Under the pieces are notes generated by a model. The model saw only the letters and a program-made list of their open reading frames with translations, did not search any database and was not told the DNA's origin. Below are positions 51,019 to 61,800 of a DNA stretch of 64,000 bases, piece after piece. Position 1 is the first letter of the stretch, and each line of letters begins with the position of its first letter. Location of the stretch: NCBI GenBank assembly GCA_049279675.1, contig JBAPOP010000059.1, positions 10,140-74,139 on the forward strand, in the 5' to 3' direction. Both the position numbers and the translations under genes were made by a program. The DNA is from Palsa-147 sp049279675 (lineage in GTDB: Bacteria > Acidobacteriota > Terriglobia > Acidiferrales > UBA7541).

Positions 51019-52392
51019 TTATGGGCGCTTCTCGATCGCTACCGCGAAAAATCCATCTGTTTGCTGTTCGGGTGGAAACGTGCGAAACACACCCGTCGCG
51101 TCAACCAGAGAAGATGCGCTCGCGCCCGCGACGAGATGCGGCGCGATAGCTGCTTCCATGTCGGGACGCGCGACCCTCCGAAATCCGTTCACCTTGCCAA
51201 GCGCCAACTGAATCACGCGCTCGTTCTCCTCAAATTCGAGCGAGCAAGTCGAGTAAACAAGCCGCCCGCGATCTTCCAGTTGCGCGAGCGCGGATCCGAG
51301 CATTGCGACTTGGCGCTTTTGAAATTCCGCGAGATCTGCGGGCGCCAATCGCCACCGGATCTCAGGATTCCGCGCAAGCGTGCCGGTTCCCGAACACGGC
51401 GCGTCCACCAGGATGCGCTTGAACTTTTTCAGGAATGGAAGAGGCACGGTTGCATCTACTCCCGCAACGTGGATAGCCTTCAACTTCAAGCGTTCGAATT
51501 GAGCGCGCATGGCGCGAAGCCGGTGCGCATACACGTCTGTGGCCACTACGAATGCGCCGCTGGCAGCAGCTCGCGCAAGCGTCATAGTTTTTCCACCGGG
51601 CGCGGCGCACAGATCGAGCACCGAGTCGCCCGCCTCGACATTCAGCAATCGCGGAACGATTTGCGAAGCCTCGTCCTGCACGGAAATGCGTCCTTTGCGA
51701 AATAGGCCGGAACTCGAAATGTTGCCGCCGGTAGCGCGGAATGCGTCGCGAAGCCAATGGCCATTCGAAATTCGAATGCCCTCGCTTTCAAGCGTCTTCG
51801 TTTCCGCTCCGCGCTCCTCGGGGAAAAGAAATGCACCCGCTGTTTCGGGCGCGCGGTTATTCTCTTCCAGCAATGCGATCGTCCGCCATTCGCCGAATTC
51901 TTTGAGCCATCGTTCGATGAGCCATTCCGGATGCGAGTAGAGAATCTCCAGATGTTCGGCTTGCGGTAGATGGCCGGGGACTAGCGTCGCCACCGAAATT
52001 TGCGAATTATCGGCCGCTCGCCGCAAAATCGCGTTGACGAACGTCGTCGCGGAACGCTTCCGGGCTCGTTTGACGAGTTCGACCGATTCGTTCACCGCAG
52101 CGCGAGCGGGAATCCGATTGAGGAAGCGGAGCTGAAAAATGCCCATTCGAAGTGCGATCGCGACCTCTACGTCGAGCGCGCCGCCGCGTTTCCGGCTATA
52201 CGTGTCGATCAGAAAATCCAGAAGCCGCTTTTGACGCAAAACGCCCATCGTGAGTACGGTCGCAAGGGCTGCGTCTTCGGATTTAATCTTTCCGGCGAGT
52301 TCCGCGTGAAGCAGGTCGCTTGCGTACGAGTCTTGTGATTCAACCCTGGAGAGAATGTCGAACGCGATTTGTCGGGCTTTACTGACGGGCAT
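51019..52392 (-). CDS. rsmB: 16S rRNA m5C967 methyltransferase
   Basis: RsmB/Sun (457 residues). N-terminal NusB-like domain (RQIAFDILSRVESQDSYAS ... FVNAILRRAADN) and C-terminal Rossmann methyltransferase with VLDLCAAPGGKTMTLARAA, VDAPCSGTGTLARNPEIRWR (catalytic PC) and LVYSTCSLEFEENE (TC cysteine). Methylates C967 of 16S rRNA with S-adenosylmethionine. Follows fmt by 56 bases on the same strand. Confidence 0.95.
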   Translation of the reverse strand: MPVSKARQIAFDILSRVESQDSYASDLLHAELAGKIKSEDAALATVLTMGVLRQKRLLDFLIDTYSRKRGGALDVEVAIALRMGIFQLRFLNRIPARAAVNESVELVKRARKRSATTFVNAILRRAADNSQISVATLVPGHLPQAEHLEILYSHPEWLIERWLKEFGEWRTIALLEENNRAPETAGAFLFPEERGAETKTLESEGIRISNGHWLRDAFRATGGNISSSGLFRKGRISVQDEASQIVPRLLNVEAGDSVLDLCAAPGGKTMTLARAAASGAFVVATDVYAHRLRAMRAQFERLKLKAIHVAGVDATVPLPFLKKFKRILVDAPCSGTGTLARNPEIRWRLAPADLAEFQKRQVAMLGSALAQLEDRGRLVYSTCSLEFEENERVIQLALGKVNGFRRVARPDMEAAIAPHLVAGASASSLVDATGVFRTFPPEQQTDGFFAVAIEKRP

Positions 52393-52448
52393 GGTTTGGT
52401 TTTCGTCTCGCTCCGGACGCGGATTGAAATCTGGCCCGATCGCTTAAT

Positions 52449-53390
52449 CTAATCGCCGAATTTCTCGCCGGGTTTGAGACGTGCGCCGTTCACAAAATCG
52501 CGCGCAGCAATCCGTTTCCGGCCTTCGATCTGCACAGCCTCAATCTGCAAGAAAGTTCCCTCGCCACATTCGACGAGCGCATGAGTTCCTGATGATAAGA
52601 GCGTGCCAGGAGCCTGCCGGGTTTGCTCGCGCTCGGCCGGACGTCCCCAAAGCTGGCAGAGTTGTCCGCGAAATTGTGTGTATGCGCCGGGCCACGGCTC
52701 AAGCCCGCGAATTCGGTTGTAGATTGCCTGCGCGCTCAAATTCCAATCAACGCGCCCGTCTCCTTTCTTCAGCGGTCGCGCGTGCGTCGCAAGCGCCTCG
52801 TCCTGCGGCTGCGGCTGAATCTCGCCGCGATCGAGCTTTCGCAGGGTGCTCACGATCAAATCGCCGCCCGCTTCCGCGAGCCGCTTCGAAAGCTGCGGCG
52901 CCGTCTCGTCCGTCCCGATATCGATCTCCGTTTTTTCGAGCGTCGGCCCCGTATCGAGGCCTGGGTCGATACGCATCGTCGTTACGCCCGTTCGCGTCTC
53001 GCCGTTGACGATCGCCCACTGAATCGGCGCCGCCCCGCGATAGCGGGGAAGCAACGAAGCATGGACGTTGATCCATCCGAGGCGCGGAATATCGAGCAGC
53101 AAAGCTGGAATGATCTGGCCGTACGCGATGATGACAATCGCGTCCGGCGCGACATTCGTGATGAAGTCTCTCGCCGATACCGACCGAATCTTCTCCGGCT
53201 GAAACACGTGAAGGCCCGCGCCGATCGCGAAATCCTTTACGGGCGGCGCCGTCATCTCCTGTCCGCGGCCGCGCGGACGATCTGGCTGCGTGATCACGGC
53301 CTCAATAGAAATATCTGGCGCGGCGATGAGGGAGTCGAGAGACGGCAATGCAAATTCAGGCGTGCCGCAAAAAAGAATGCGGAGCGCCAC
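52449..53390 (-). CDS. fmt: Methionyl-tRNA formyltransferase
   Basis: Formylates initiator Met-tRNA using 10-formyltetrahydrofolate (313 residues). Motifs: ILFCGTPEFALPSL, WINVHASLLPRYRGAAPIQWAI (catalytic Asn/His and SLLP folate loop), and the C-terminal OB domain (IYNRIRGLEPWPGAYT). Start is GTG 53390, seven bases after the def stop, matching the classic def-fmt-rsmB order. Confidence 0.96.
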   Translation of the reverse strand: MALRILFCGTPEFALPSLDSLIAAPDISIEAVITQPDRPRGRGQEMTAPPVKDFAIGAGLHVFQPEKIRSVSARDFITNVAPDAIVIIAYGQIIPALLLDIPRLGWINVHASLLPRYRGAAPIQWAIVNGETRTGVTTMRIDPGLDTGPTLEKTEIDIGTDETAPQLSKRLAEAGGDLIVSTLRKLDRGEIQPQPQDEALATHARPLKKGDGRVDWNLSAQAIYNRIRGLEPWPGAYTQFRGQLCQLWGRPAEREQTRQAPGTLLSSGTHALVECGEGTFLQIEAVQIEGRKRIAARDFVNGARLKPGEKFGD

Positions 53391-53397
53391 GGACGCC

Positions 53398-53907
53398 TTA
53401 CCAATCCCCGGCTTTTTTCAGTTTCCGGATCTTGCGCTTGATGAGGTCGCGCTTCAGCATGCTGACGTGCTGGATAAAAAGGTTCCCGCCGAGGTGGTCG
53501 ATTTCGTGGCAAAAAGCGCGCGCCAGAAGCCCCTCGCTGCGCATCTCGAATTCCTTGCCGGTCGCATCCTGCGCCTTCACGGTCACATACAGCGGCCGCA
53601 CCACGTAGGCGCGGAATCCGGGCAGCGAAAGGCATCCTTCTTCTTCGCGCTGCTCGCCTTCCACGTAAATAATGGTCGGGTTCGCGCAGACGATCTTCGC
53701 TTCGGTATTCTTTCCGTTCGAGACGTCAATTACGGAAAGCCGCAGGCTGACGCCGATTTGCGGCGCAGCCAGCCCAACGCCATTCGCCGCGTACATCGAC
53801 TCGAACATGTCGGCGATGAGCGCTTGAAGTTTCTCGTCGAAGTTTTCCACGGGCTTGGCAGGAGTCTCGAGCACCGCGTTACCGTACTTCACGATCGGAT
53901 GAATCAT
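53398..53907 (-). CDS. def: Peptide deformylase
   Basis: Metalloprotease removing the N-formyl group from nascent proteins (169 residues). All three motifs are present: GVGLAAPQIG, EEGCLSLPG (metal Cys) and CHEIDHLGG (HExxH-type HEIDH). Paired with fmt downstream. Confidence 0.96.
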   Translation of the reverse strand: MIHPIVKYGNAVLETPAKPVENFDEKLQALIADMFESMYAANGVGLAAPQIGVSLRLSVIDVSNGKNTEAKIVCANPTIIYVEGEQREEEGCLSLPGFRAYVVRPLYVTVKAQDATGKEFEMRSEGLLARAFCHEIDHLGGNLFIQHVSMLKRDLIKRKIRKLKKAGDW

Positions 53908-53955
53908 CTTTTGAGTTTCCGTTGAACTGAGATTGAGCTGAGAATCGTTTTTCTG

Positions 53956-55128
53956 TTAGAACTCGTCCAATTGCTTTTCGTACCCGGCGTAATTCCGGCG
54001 CGTCTCTTCGAGCGAATCTCCGCCAAACTTTTCGAGAAATGCCCCTGCAAGCACGGCCGCCACCATGGCCTCTCCCGCCACTCCGCCTGCAGGCACCACG
54101 CAAACGTCCGAGCGCTCGTACGCGGCCTTCAGCGGCTCCTTGCTTACGAGATCGGCGCTCATGAGCGGACGCCGCAACGTCGAAATCGGCTTCAGATATC
54201 CTCGTACCACCACGTCTTCACCATTCGTGATTCCGCCTTCGAGCCCGCCAGCGCGATTGGCGCTGCGATGAAATCGCTTATGCACGCTGTCGTACTCAAT
54301 TTCGTCCTGCACTTCGGAGCCGGGGCTCCCGGCCGCCGCGACGCCCGCGCCGATCTCAACGGCTTTCACGGCTTGAATCGCCATCACCGCCTGCGCCAGC
54401 CGCCCATCGAGCTTCTCATCCCATTGCGCGTGCGAGCCAAGCCCTGGCGGCACGCCGTGGGCCACTACTTCGAACACGCCGCCGACGGAATCTCCCGCGC
54501 GCAACGCGTGATCGACTTCGGCTTTCATCCTGTCCTCAGTCGCCGGATCAACACATCGCAGCGCCGATTCAAGATTCGCACACACCGCCGCGATCTCCTC
54601 CCACGAAGCAGCGCGTTCCAAGCGAATCCGGCCAACCCCAATCGAATGGCTCAAAATCTCAATGCCGAATTCGCGCAAGAGCAGCTTCGCAAAGGCGCAG
54701 GCCGCCACACGCGCCGCCGTCTCGCGCGCTGACGCCCGCTCCAAGATATATCTCGCATCATGGAAATTGAATTTGAGCGCACCGGCCAAGTCCGCGTGTC
54801 CAGGCCTTGGCGACGTTAGCGCCTTCTTGCTGTCGTCCGCTCCCTCCGAGTCTTCGACCGGAAGCGCCTTCTGCCAATTCGGCCAGTCGCGATTTTCAAT
54901 CCGCACAGCGATCGGCGCGCCAATCGTCTTCCCGTGACGCACGCCCGCCAGAATATCGGCACGATCTTTTTCGATGCGCTGCCTGCCGCCGCGCCCAAAT
55001 CCGAGTTGCCGCCGGTGCAACTCGCGATCAATAAATTCGATATCCACGGGCACGCCAGCAGGCAGCCCTGAAATCCAGGCGATCAGCGCCTGGCCGTGCG
55101 ATTCTCCCGCGGTAAGAAATCGGAGCAT
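53956..55128 (-). CDS. aroC: Chorismate synthase
   Basis: Last step of the shikimate pathway, FMN-dependent removal of phosphate from EPSP (390 residues). Signatures: LRFLTAGESHGQALIAWISGLPAG, RHGKTIGAPIAVRIENRD, RASARETAARVA and GGISNGEDV-type segment seen as GGITNGEDVVVRGYLKP. ATG 55128 gives the standard N-terminus; the longer GTG frame to 55149 is ignored. A good promoter lies 37 bases upstream. Confidence 0.96.
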   Translation of the reverse strand: MLRFLTAGESHGQALIAWISGLPAGVPVDIEFIDRELHRRQLGFGRGGRQRIEKDRADILAGVRHGKTIGAPIAVRIENRDWPNWQKALPVEDSEGADDSKKALTSPRPGHADLAGALKFNFHDARYILERASARETAARVAACAFAKLLLREFGIEILSHSIGVGRIRLERAASWEEIAAVCANLESALRCVDPATEDRMKAEVDHALRAGDSVGGVFEVVAHGVPPGLGSHAQWDEKLDGRLAQAVMAIQAVKAVEIGAGVAAAGSPGSEVQDEIEYDSVHKRFHRSANRAGGLEGGITNGEDVVVRGYLKPISTLRRPLMSADLVSKEPLKAAYERSDVCVVPAGGVAGEAMVAAVLAGAFLEKFGGDSLEETRRNYAGYEKQLDEF

Positions 55129-55164
55129 TGTCAGTGAGCGCCCGCGCACAGGCGCGAACGTTGC

Positions 55165-55193
55165 ATTCTACCGGACGCATACCTCGCGGTAAA
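55165..55193 (-). promoter_or_regulatory. Promoter of aroC (and def-fmt-rsmB run)
   Basis: Minus-strand TTTACC (55193-55188), 17-nt spacer, TAGAAT (55170-55165). A CGCGG-N5-CCGCG hairpin overlaps the -35 region. Confidence 0.5.
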
Positions 55194-55283
55194 GCCGCGC
55201 CGCGAGCAGCGCCGAATTACACGGCATTTCACGTCATATTTGGGTTGGCAACGATTCGGTTTTCAGCACGTATAACTGTTGTG

Positions 55284-55664
55284 CTAAGCGTTTCTCGGTT
55301 TGGCTGGCTCCTGATAAAGGCCGATCACATTTCCTGCCGGATCGCGGAATCTCGCCGTAATCTCCGGAGCGTCCCCGCCAATCGGCTGCGCGATCTCGCC
55401 GCCGCTCGCGATGATCGCCGCAAGCGTCTCCGCCACGCTGTCAACCATTACATAAACGAGTAGTCCCGGCATCGCAGCAGGCGGACGCCCAAGCACCCAG
55501 GTGCCGCTGACTTGTCCCGTCGTGTCATCAAACGCCGTAGCCCCGTCGCCCCGCTGCCTGATGCCCCAGCCGAACACCCGTCTGTAAAACTCAGCCGAGC
55601 GCGCAATATCCATCGCCGGAATTTGGAGATAGCATATTTTGCCGTTCGCAAGTGTCGGTGGCAT
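55284..55664 (-). CDS. VOC-family (glyoxalase/bleomycin-resistance fold) protein
   Basis: A 126-residue single VOC domain: KICYLQIPAMDIARSAEFYRRVFGW, then VYVMVDSVAETLAAIIASGGEI and RFRDPAGNVIGLYQ (terminal metal/active-site Glu region seen as LYQE). Such proteins are small-molecule lyases, isomerases or binding proteins; the substrate is not deducible. Divergent from mlaE. Confidence 0.85.
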   Translation of the reverse strand: MPPTLANGKICYLQIPAMDIARSAEFYRRVFGWGIRQRGDGATAFDDTTGQVSGTWVLGRPPAAMPGLLVYVMVDSVAETLAAIIASGGEIAQPIGGDAPEITARFRDPAGNVIGLYQEPAKPRNA

Positions 55665-55751
55665 CGATATTCCTCGAAATCAACGGGCATCCTATCGCGC
55701 GCCCAATTGCCGCGCATCAATTCTTTGTGTGAGCCGCTCAAGCGAGACAGC

Positions 55752-55780
55752 TTGACGCCCCGCGCCGCGAACGCTACGCT
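55752..55780 (+). promoter_or_regulatory. Promoter of mlaEFD operon
   Basis: TTGACG (55752-55757), 17-nt spacer, TACGCT (55775-55780); predicted start near 55787, short leader to the mlaE ATG at 55811. Confidence 0.45.
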
Positions 55781-55810
55781 CTTTCCGGCCGGCACTACGC
55801 ACTGTGACCA

Positions 55811-56611
55811 ATGACGCTTGACGCGAGCGAAACTCAGGGCTTTTTCGGCGTTGTGTCGGATTCCCTCAAACGCCAAGTCCTTGCTTTCCAGGACTACACG
55901 CTTCTTGTCGTCCGCGCGATTGCCAATATCTTCACGCCTCCGTGGTATTGGACCGACACGATGAGCCAAATGGACGCGATCGGCGTCGGCTCGTTGCCCA
56001 TCGTAGTCACCGCCGGCTTCTTCATCGGCGTCGTCCTCTTGTTGCAGACCGCCGCGCAATTCCAACGCTTCGGCGAAACCGCGCTCACCGGCGACATCGT
56101 TTCGCTCGCCCTGGTTCGCGAACTCGGCCCAACAATCACCGCGCTTCTCGTCGCCGGCCGTAACGCCTCCGGAATCGCATCCGAGTTAGGCTCGATGGTC
56201 GTTACCGAGCAAGTAGACGCTATGCGCGCACTTGGCACCGATCCATCCCGCAAGCTCGTCACGCCGCGCGTCGTTGCCACCATTCTCATGCTTCCGCTGC
56301 TCACGGCCATTGCCGACCTGGTCGGTCTCATCGGAGGCTTCCTCGTCTCCGCCTTGCAACTTCGCCTCGCGCCCGCCGAGTTCTGGCATCGCGCCATTAA
56401 CGTCCTCGCGTTCGGCGATCTGATGCAAGGAGGGATGAAGCCGCTCATCTTCGGCTTGATTATCTCAAGTGTCGGCTGTTACTTCGGCTTGGCGGTCCGT
56501 GGCGGCACTCAAGGCGTCGGCCGCGCAACGACCACCGCGGTCGTGGTCTCGTCAGTTGCCATCATCGTCGCCGACTCGTTTCTCTCCAAAATCTTCCTCT
56601 ACATGTTCTGA
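55811..56611 (+). CDS. mlaE: MlaE-type ABC transporter permease (phospholipid transport)
   Basis: Inner-membrane permease of the Mla/Mce-type lipid transporter (266 residues), five to six hydrophobic helices. Family signature: FFIGVVLLLQTAAQFQRFG, LVRELGPTITALLVAGRNASGIASELGSMVVTEQVDAMRALGTDP, and GCYFGLAVRGGTQGVGRATTTAVV near the C-terminus. With MlaF and MlaD it forms an inner-membrane complex moving phospholipids between membranes. First gene of the operon. Confidence 0.94.
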   Translation: MTLDASETQGFFGVVSDSLKRQVLAFQDYTLLVVRAIANIFTPPWYWTDTMSQMDAIGVGSLPIVVTAGFFIGVVLLLQTAAQFQRFGETALTGDIVSLALVRELGPTITALLVAGRNASGIASELGSMVVTEQVDAMRALGTDPSRKLVTPRVVATILMLPLLTAIADLVGLIGGFLVSALQLRLAPAEFWHRAINVLAFGDLMQGGMKPLIFGLIISSVGCYFGLAVRGGTQGVGRATTTAVVVSSVAIIVADSFLSKIFLYMF

Positions 56612-56753
56612 TCCTGGCCTCGACGGCCCCGCCGCCATTCCGTCCAACCAGTTTTGCGCCTTTCCGACTTATAATTCACCGCATGGGCGGACGCCGTTCG
56701 TCGACAATCCTGAGCCAGGTGCCGTTTTGTTCTCCGATGCGCCCGGAGCGCGC

Positions 56754-57575
56754 ATGACTGATGCGCCTGCCAGGGAGCCCCTTGTTGTTTTCCGCGACGT
56801 TCACCTCGGCTTCGACGAGGGCGAAGTTCTCCGCGGAATTTCCTTCGAGATCGCGGCCGGAGAAACTAAAGTTCTGCTCGGTGAAAGCGGATCTGGGAAG
56901 ACGTGCATCCTCAAGCTTGCTGCCGGCCTCGTCCGCGCCGATTCCGGCGAAATCGTCGTGATGGGACAGAATATCGAAGCAATGACCGAGACCCAGCTTC
57001 TCGAGTTCAGGCGCCAGATCGGATTTGTCTTTCAGGAAGGCGCTCTTTTCGATTCGCTCAGCGTCGAGGACAATGTTGCCTTCCGGCTTCACGAAGAGAA
57101 TGTGAACGAAACTGAAATCGAGCAGCGCGTACGCGAAGCTCTGAGATTCGTTGAAATGGAGCAAGCCATCGACAAGTTTCCGGACGAGCTCTCCGGCGGA
57201 ATGCGACGCCGCGTTTCGATCGCCCGCGCGCTCGTAAATAAGCCGTCCATCGTTTTCTACGATTCGCCGACGGCTGGCCTCGACCCCGTCACGTCGCAAA
57301 CGATCATCACTCTCATCATGCGTCTGCGCGACACACTCGGCGTAACCTCAACCGTCGCCACGCATCGCATCCAGGACGCGTTCGGCCTCGCGAATTTTCG
57401 CTTCGACGCGAAAACAAACAAAGTCGTCCCGCTCTCGAAAAACGGCGCCGGCAGCGCACACCCGACGAATGTCATCGTCCTGCGCAACGGCGAGATTTAC
57501 TTTCAGGATGCGGCAGACACACTATTGAAATCCAACGATGAATATTTAAAGCAATTTCTCGCATCGGCAGAATGA
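56754..57575 (+). CDS. mlaF: MlaF-type ABC transporter ATP-binding protein
   Basis: ATPase of the Mla complex (273 residues). Walker A LGESGSGKTCILKL, Q-loop VFQEGALFDSLSVEDNVAF, signature LSGGMRRRVSIARAL, Walker B IVFYDSPTAGLDP, and H-loop VATHRIQDAF. ATG 56754 with GGAG upstream is chosen; the open frame extends into mlaE and beyond without support. It follows mlaE by 142 bases and precedes mlaD by 37. Confidence 0.94.
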   Translation: MTDAPAREPLVVFRDVHLGFDEGEVLRGISFEIAAGETKVLLGESGSGKTCILKLAAGLVRADSGEIVVMGQNIEAMTETQLLEFRRQIGFVFQEGALFDSLSVEDNVAFRLHEENVNETEIEQRVREALRFVEMEQAIDKFPDELSGGMRRRVSIARALVNKPSIVFYDSPTAGLDPVTSQTIITLIMRLRDTLGVTSTVATHRIQDAFGLANFRFDAKTNKVVPLSKNGAGSAHPTNVIVLRNGEIYFQDAADTLLKSNDEYLKQFLASAE

Positions 57576-57612
57576 ACCGGCAGAAAAAGCTTGGGAGCTC
57601 AGGAGGATTACG

Positions 57613-58686
57613 ATGGCGCAACGCAAGCAGCTAACGTGGACCGAATTGCGAGTGGGGGTGTTCGTTCTCGTCGGCCTGTTCATCATGGCTGCCGCAATTT
57701 TCTACGTCACCGGCGGCGGCACATTCGGGCCGAAATACCGGCTGACAGCGTATTTGCCCGAAGTGGAGGGCTTGAAAGTCGGCGCGCCCGTCGCACTAAG
57801 CGGCTTCGAGATCGGAACCGTCGAGACCATACGCTTGAATCCCAAGCCCGTCGATCCTCGCCATAACATCGAGGTTGTAATGCGGATCGACAAGCGCTAC
57901 CAGGACAGCATCCGCTCCGATTCCATCGCGAGCCTCGTCACGCAGGGTCTCTTGGGAGATCGCTACGTCAACGTTACGCGCGGAATCACCGGTCAGCCCC
58001 TGGCGTCCGGCGCGGTCGTACAGACGTCGGAAGAGAAAGCCATGCAGCAGATCGTCGAGCGCGGCGTCGAACTCGAAGAAAATCTCGGCGCGCTCACCGA
58101 TCAAGTGAATTCGATCGTCGTCGATCTGAAACAAGGGCACGGCACCCTCGGCAAGCTGCTCAACGATCCCGAGCTTTACAATCACGTAAACGCGACGGTT
58201 GGCAGAATGGATTCCATGATTGCCAACGTGCAAGCGGGGCAGGGCACTCTCGGCAAGCTAGTTGCTTCAGATGAGTTGTACACCAAGGTAAACACGACGA
58301 TGGGCCACGCGCAGGATATTCTAGGTGCCGTCCGCGAGCAAAAAGGCACGCTCGGGAAAATTGTCTACGACCCGGAGGTCTATCAGAGCGCCAAGGATTT
58401 TCTTGCGAACGGAAACTCTGTGATCGCCGATGTCAAAGCCGGGAAGGGAACCCTCGGCAAGCTGGCTACCGACGATACGCTCTTCGCGAATCTGCGTGAC
58501 GCCTCCGCGAATGTTCGCGACGCCTCGGCCAAGCTCAATTCCTCGCAGGGCACGACCGGAAAATTGTTCACCGATCCAAAGCTCTACGACAATTTGACCG
58601 GCGTGACCGGAGACATGCGCGATCTGATCTCGGATTTCCGGCAGAATCCGAAGAAGTTCCTGCACGTCAAAATTTCGATCTTTTAA
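57613..58686 (+). CDS. mlaD: MlaD/MCE-domain lipid-binding protein with 34-residue repeats
   Basis: Periplasmic, membrane-anchored MCE protein (357 residues). One N-terminal helix (LRVGVFVLVGLFIMAAAIFYV), the MCE domain at about 40-120 (YLPEVEGLKVGAPVALSGFEIGTV), then a helical region. The C-terminal half carries five tandem repeats, each with GT(L/T)GK starting at residues 177, 211, 245, 279 and 313, an exact 34-residue period. GGAGGA lies well placed before the ATG. It probably forms a hexameric lipid ring or needle with MlaE and MlaF; the repeats would extend the tunnel or stalk. Confidence 0.9.
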   Translation: MAQRKQLTWTELRVGVFVLVGLFIMAAAIFYVTGGGTFGPKYRLTAYLPEVEGLKVGAPVALSGFEIGTVETIRLNPKPVDPRHNIEVVMRIDKRYQDSIRSDSIASLVTQGLLGDRYVNVTRGITGQPLASGAVVQTSEEKAMQQIVERGVELEENLGALTDQVNSIVVDLKQGHGTLGKLLNDPELYNHVNATVGRMDSMIANVQAGQGTLGKLVASDELYTKVNTTMGHAQDILGAVREQKGTLGKIVYDPEVYQSAKDFLANGNSVIADVKAGKGTLGKLATDDTLFANLRDASANVRDASAKLNSSQGTTGKLFTDPKLYDNLTGVTGDMRDLISDFRQNPKKFLHVKISIF

Positions 58687-58829
58687 CTTAAACCTCGGGA
58701 ACCGTGATTCGGTTGCTTGGCCGCCAAAGAATCGCTCGTGGCCAGCAAACATCTTTCGAATTCGGCGCATCTGTGCACAATACTTGAGGCGGCATGCTGC
58801 CTTCTGACGAGTCTGGGGAGATACGGGAA

Positions 58830-61800
58830 ATGACGATGGGGAACACGCGCGCGAGCGACCGCGTCGCAAGGTTCGTTGTTGTTGGGACGCTTTTCGCGGC
58901 GTCGGTGGCCGGAATTCTCGCGCGGCCAATGACGGGCACGCCGTCGCCGCTTTCCGGCGTCGTGATCGCGCATCCCGCCGGGAATGCTGCCGTGGCCCGT
59001 ACGCAGACCGCAGCCCTTGCAAAAGTGTACGGCGATTTGCCCCTTCGATTCGAGGCCAATCTTGGCCAGACCGATTCCCGCGTTAAATTCGTTTCTCGTG
59101 GCGCTGATTCCGCTCTGTTCTTGACGGCGACGGATGCCGTCCTGACGCTCGATGAACCCTCTGAGCATGGTGATGTAGCTCAAAATTCTCTTCACGCCAT
59201 GCAGCCGGTAAATCGTAATCGCACTGCGTTGCGCATGTCCCTCGAAGGCGCGGACACCTCTGCTGAAGTGCGCGGCCTCGCATCGCTACCGGGAAAGAGC
59301 AACTATTTCGTCGGCAACGATCCCCGGAGCTGGCGCACAAATGTGCCCGTCTATTCGAAAGTGAAATATCGCAGTGTTTATCCGGGCGTGGATCTCGTTT
59401 ATTACGGAAGTAATCGGGCGCTCGAATACGATTTTGTCGTCGCGCCTCGCGCGGATCCCGCTCGCATTCGCCTGAAGCTCGACGGTGCGGATGGCACTTC
59501 GATCGCTACGAATGGCGATCTCGTGATGACGACGTCCGCCGGAGAAGTGCGCCTGGCTCGCCCTCATGTCTTCCAGCGAGAGGGCCACACCCAGAAACCT
59601 GTGGACGGCGGCTATTTTCTCGCTAGCGCCGGCGAAGTTGGCCTTCGCCTCGGCCCCTACGATCGGAATCGCGAACTCATCATTGATCCCGTCCTTCAAT
59701 ATTCGACATTCCTCGGTGGCACCAACTCCGACGCCGCTTTCGCCATCGCTGTAGATCCGAGCGGCAACGCGTTCATCACGGGCGAAACCAGCTCCACAGA
59801 CTTTCCGACGTCAACCGGCGCGCTTCAAACATCTCTGCGCGGGCAGATGAACGTCTTTATTACGAAGCTGAACGCTTCTGGCTCGGCTGTCGTCTATTCC
59901 ACGTATCTCGGCGGATCGGCGGGACTCGGTGATCGCGGCCTTGGCATCGCGTTTGATTCGAGCGGCAACGCGTTTGTCACCGGACAAACGCAAGATTCGG
60001 ATTTTCCAACCGTGAACGCAGTGCAAGCGACGCTGAAGAGCCCGGCCGGAAACGCGTTTGTTTCCGAGGTGAATTCCTCGGGTTCGGCGCTCATGTTTTC
60101 GACGTACCTCGGCGGCAGCGGGTCCGGCGGCGACTTCGGCAAAGGCATCGCGGTGGATTCCACGGACTCGGTGGTTGTATCCGGTCAGACTTCTTCGAGC
60201 GATTTCCCAGTGATGAATCCGCTTCAAGCAACGATGAAGAATTCCACGTTCACTGGTTTCGTAACAAAGTTTACTTCCGGTGGCACGCCGCTCGTTTATT
60301 CAACGTATCTCGGCGGATCTGGCATTGGAGATTCCGCCCAAGCCCTCACGTTGGATAGCTCCGGGAACGCATACATCGCCGGCCAAACTGCCTCGATTGA
60401 CTTTCCCACAACGACGGGCGCATATCAGACGGCCCTAAGAGGCACCGGCTTCAACGCATTCTTCACCGAGATCAATCCCGCCGGTACAGCTTTCCTTTAT
60501 TCGACGTTTCTCGGCGGCTCGACGGCGAATGGCGGCGCCGCCATGGGCATCGCGATTGATACGAGCGACAACGCTTATTTGACGGGAATAACGACGGCAC
60601 ACGATTTCCCAATCACGCCAGGAGCCGCGCAGAGCGCCATAACGGGCACGGGAGGTCATGCGTTTATTTCGAAAATCAATCCTGCGGGACACGGCGCGGC
60701 AGATCTCGTTTACTCCACCTACCTCGGCGGCAGCAATAATGCCGTCATCGCCGATCGCGGTGCCTCGATTGCCGTGGACGCGACCGGGAATGCGAATGTT
60801 ACTGGGCTCACCCTCTCCACCGATTTTCCCGTCACGCCCGGCGCGTTTCAGTCCACGCTGAAGAGTTCCGGCGGAAACGCATTCGTGACCCGGCTAAACT
60901 CAGCCGGCACGATTTTTCTCTATTCAACTTATCTCGGGGGTAGCAGTGCTCTGGGCGATGTCGGCAACGGCATCTCCCTTGATTCCACTGGCGCCGCGTA
61001 CGTCGTGGGGCAAACCTTCTCCTCAGATTTTCCGACGACACCGGGTGTCCTCCGCCCGAATTTCACCGCCGCGACCGGCCTCAGCAATGGATTCGTTTCC
61101 AAGCTCGGCGCGAATGCCGTCGTATCCGTCGTGCCTAGTTCGATCGATTTCAGCAATGTATTGCTGAACAAGTCCGGCCCAGCGCAGATCGTAACTTTCA
61201 CGAATAATTCCTCCGCTCCTTTGACGCTCTCACCGGCTCCGGCACTTACCGGCGCCAACGCGTCCGAATTCCAAATCTCTTCAGCGTGCGGAACAGCGGC
61301 CGCAACGATCACGTTGCAGCCGAACTCGGATTGCACCGTCACCGTGAATTTCACTCCCGTGACGCTCGGCGCCGCAGTCGCCACGCTCACATTCTTCGAC
61401 AACGATCCCAGCAGCCCGCAAGTCCTCCCGTTGACCGGCAACGGCTATCTCGATTTCACCATTTCCGCCACTTCTCCTCCGGCGCTCAGTGATGGCAATT
61501 CGAGCACGTTCACCGTCACCGTCACGCCCATTGATAATTCCACGCAGACGGTCGGAATATCTTGCCTCGGAGCACCGGCAGGCACCACGTGCGTGCTGGC
61601 GCCAAACTCGCTCACTCTTGACGGCACGGACGCGGCTTCTTCCATCGGAACTGTAACGGTCGCATCTTCCATTAAGAGCGGAGACGTATACGGTCGTCCA
61701 TCGGGCAAATTCGGCGGGAAGGGAACGCTGATCCTTCTGGCTTTCGCGACGATCGCCGGTCTCGCGATGACGCAACGCCGTTCGTTGCGCCTCGGCTTCG

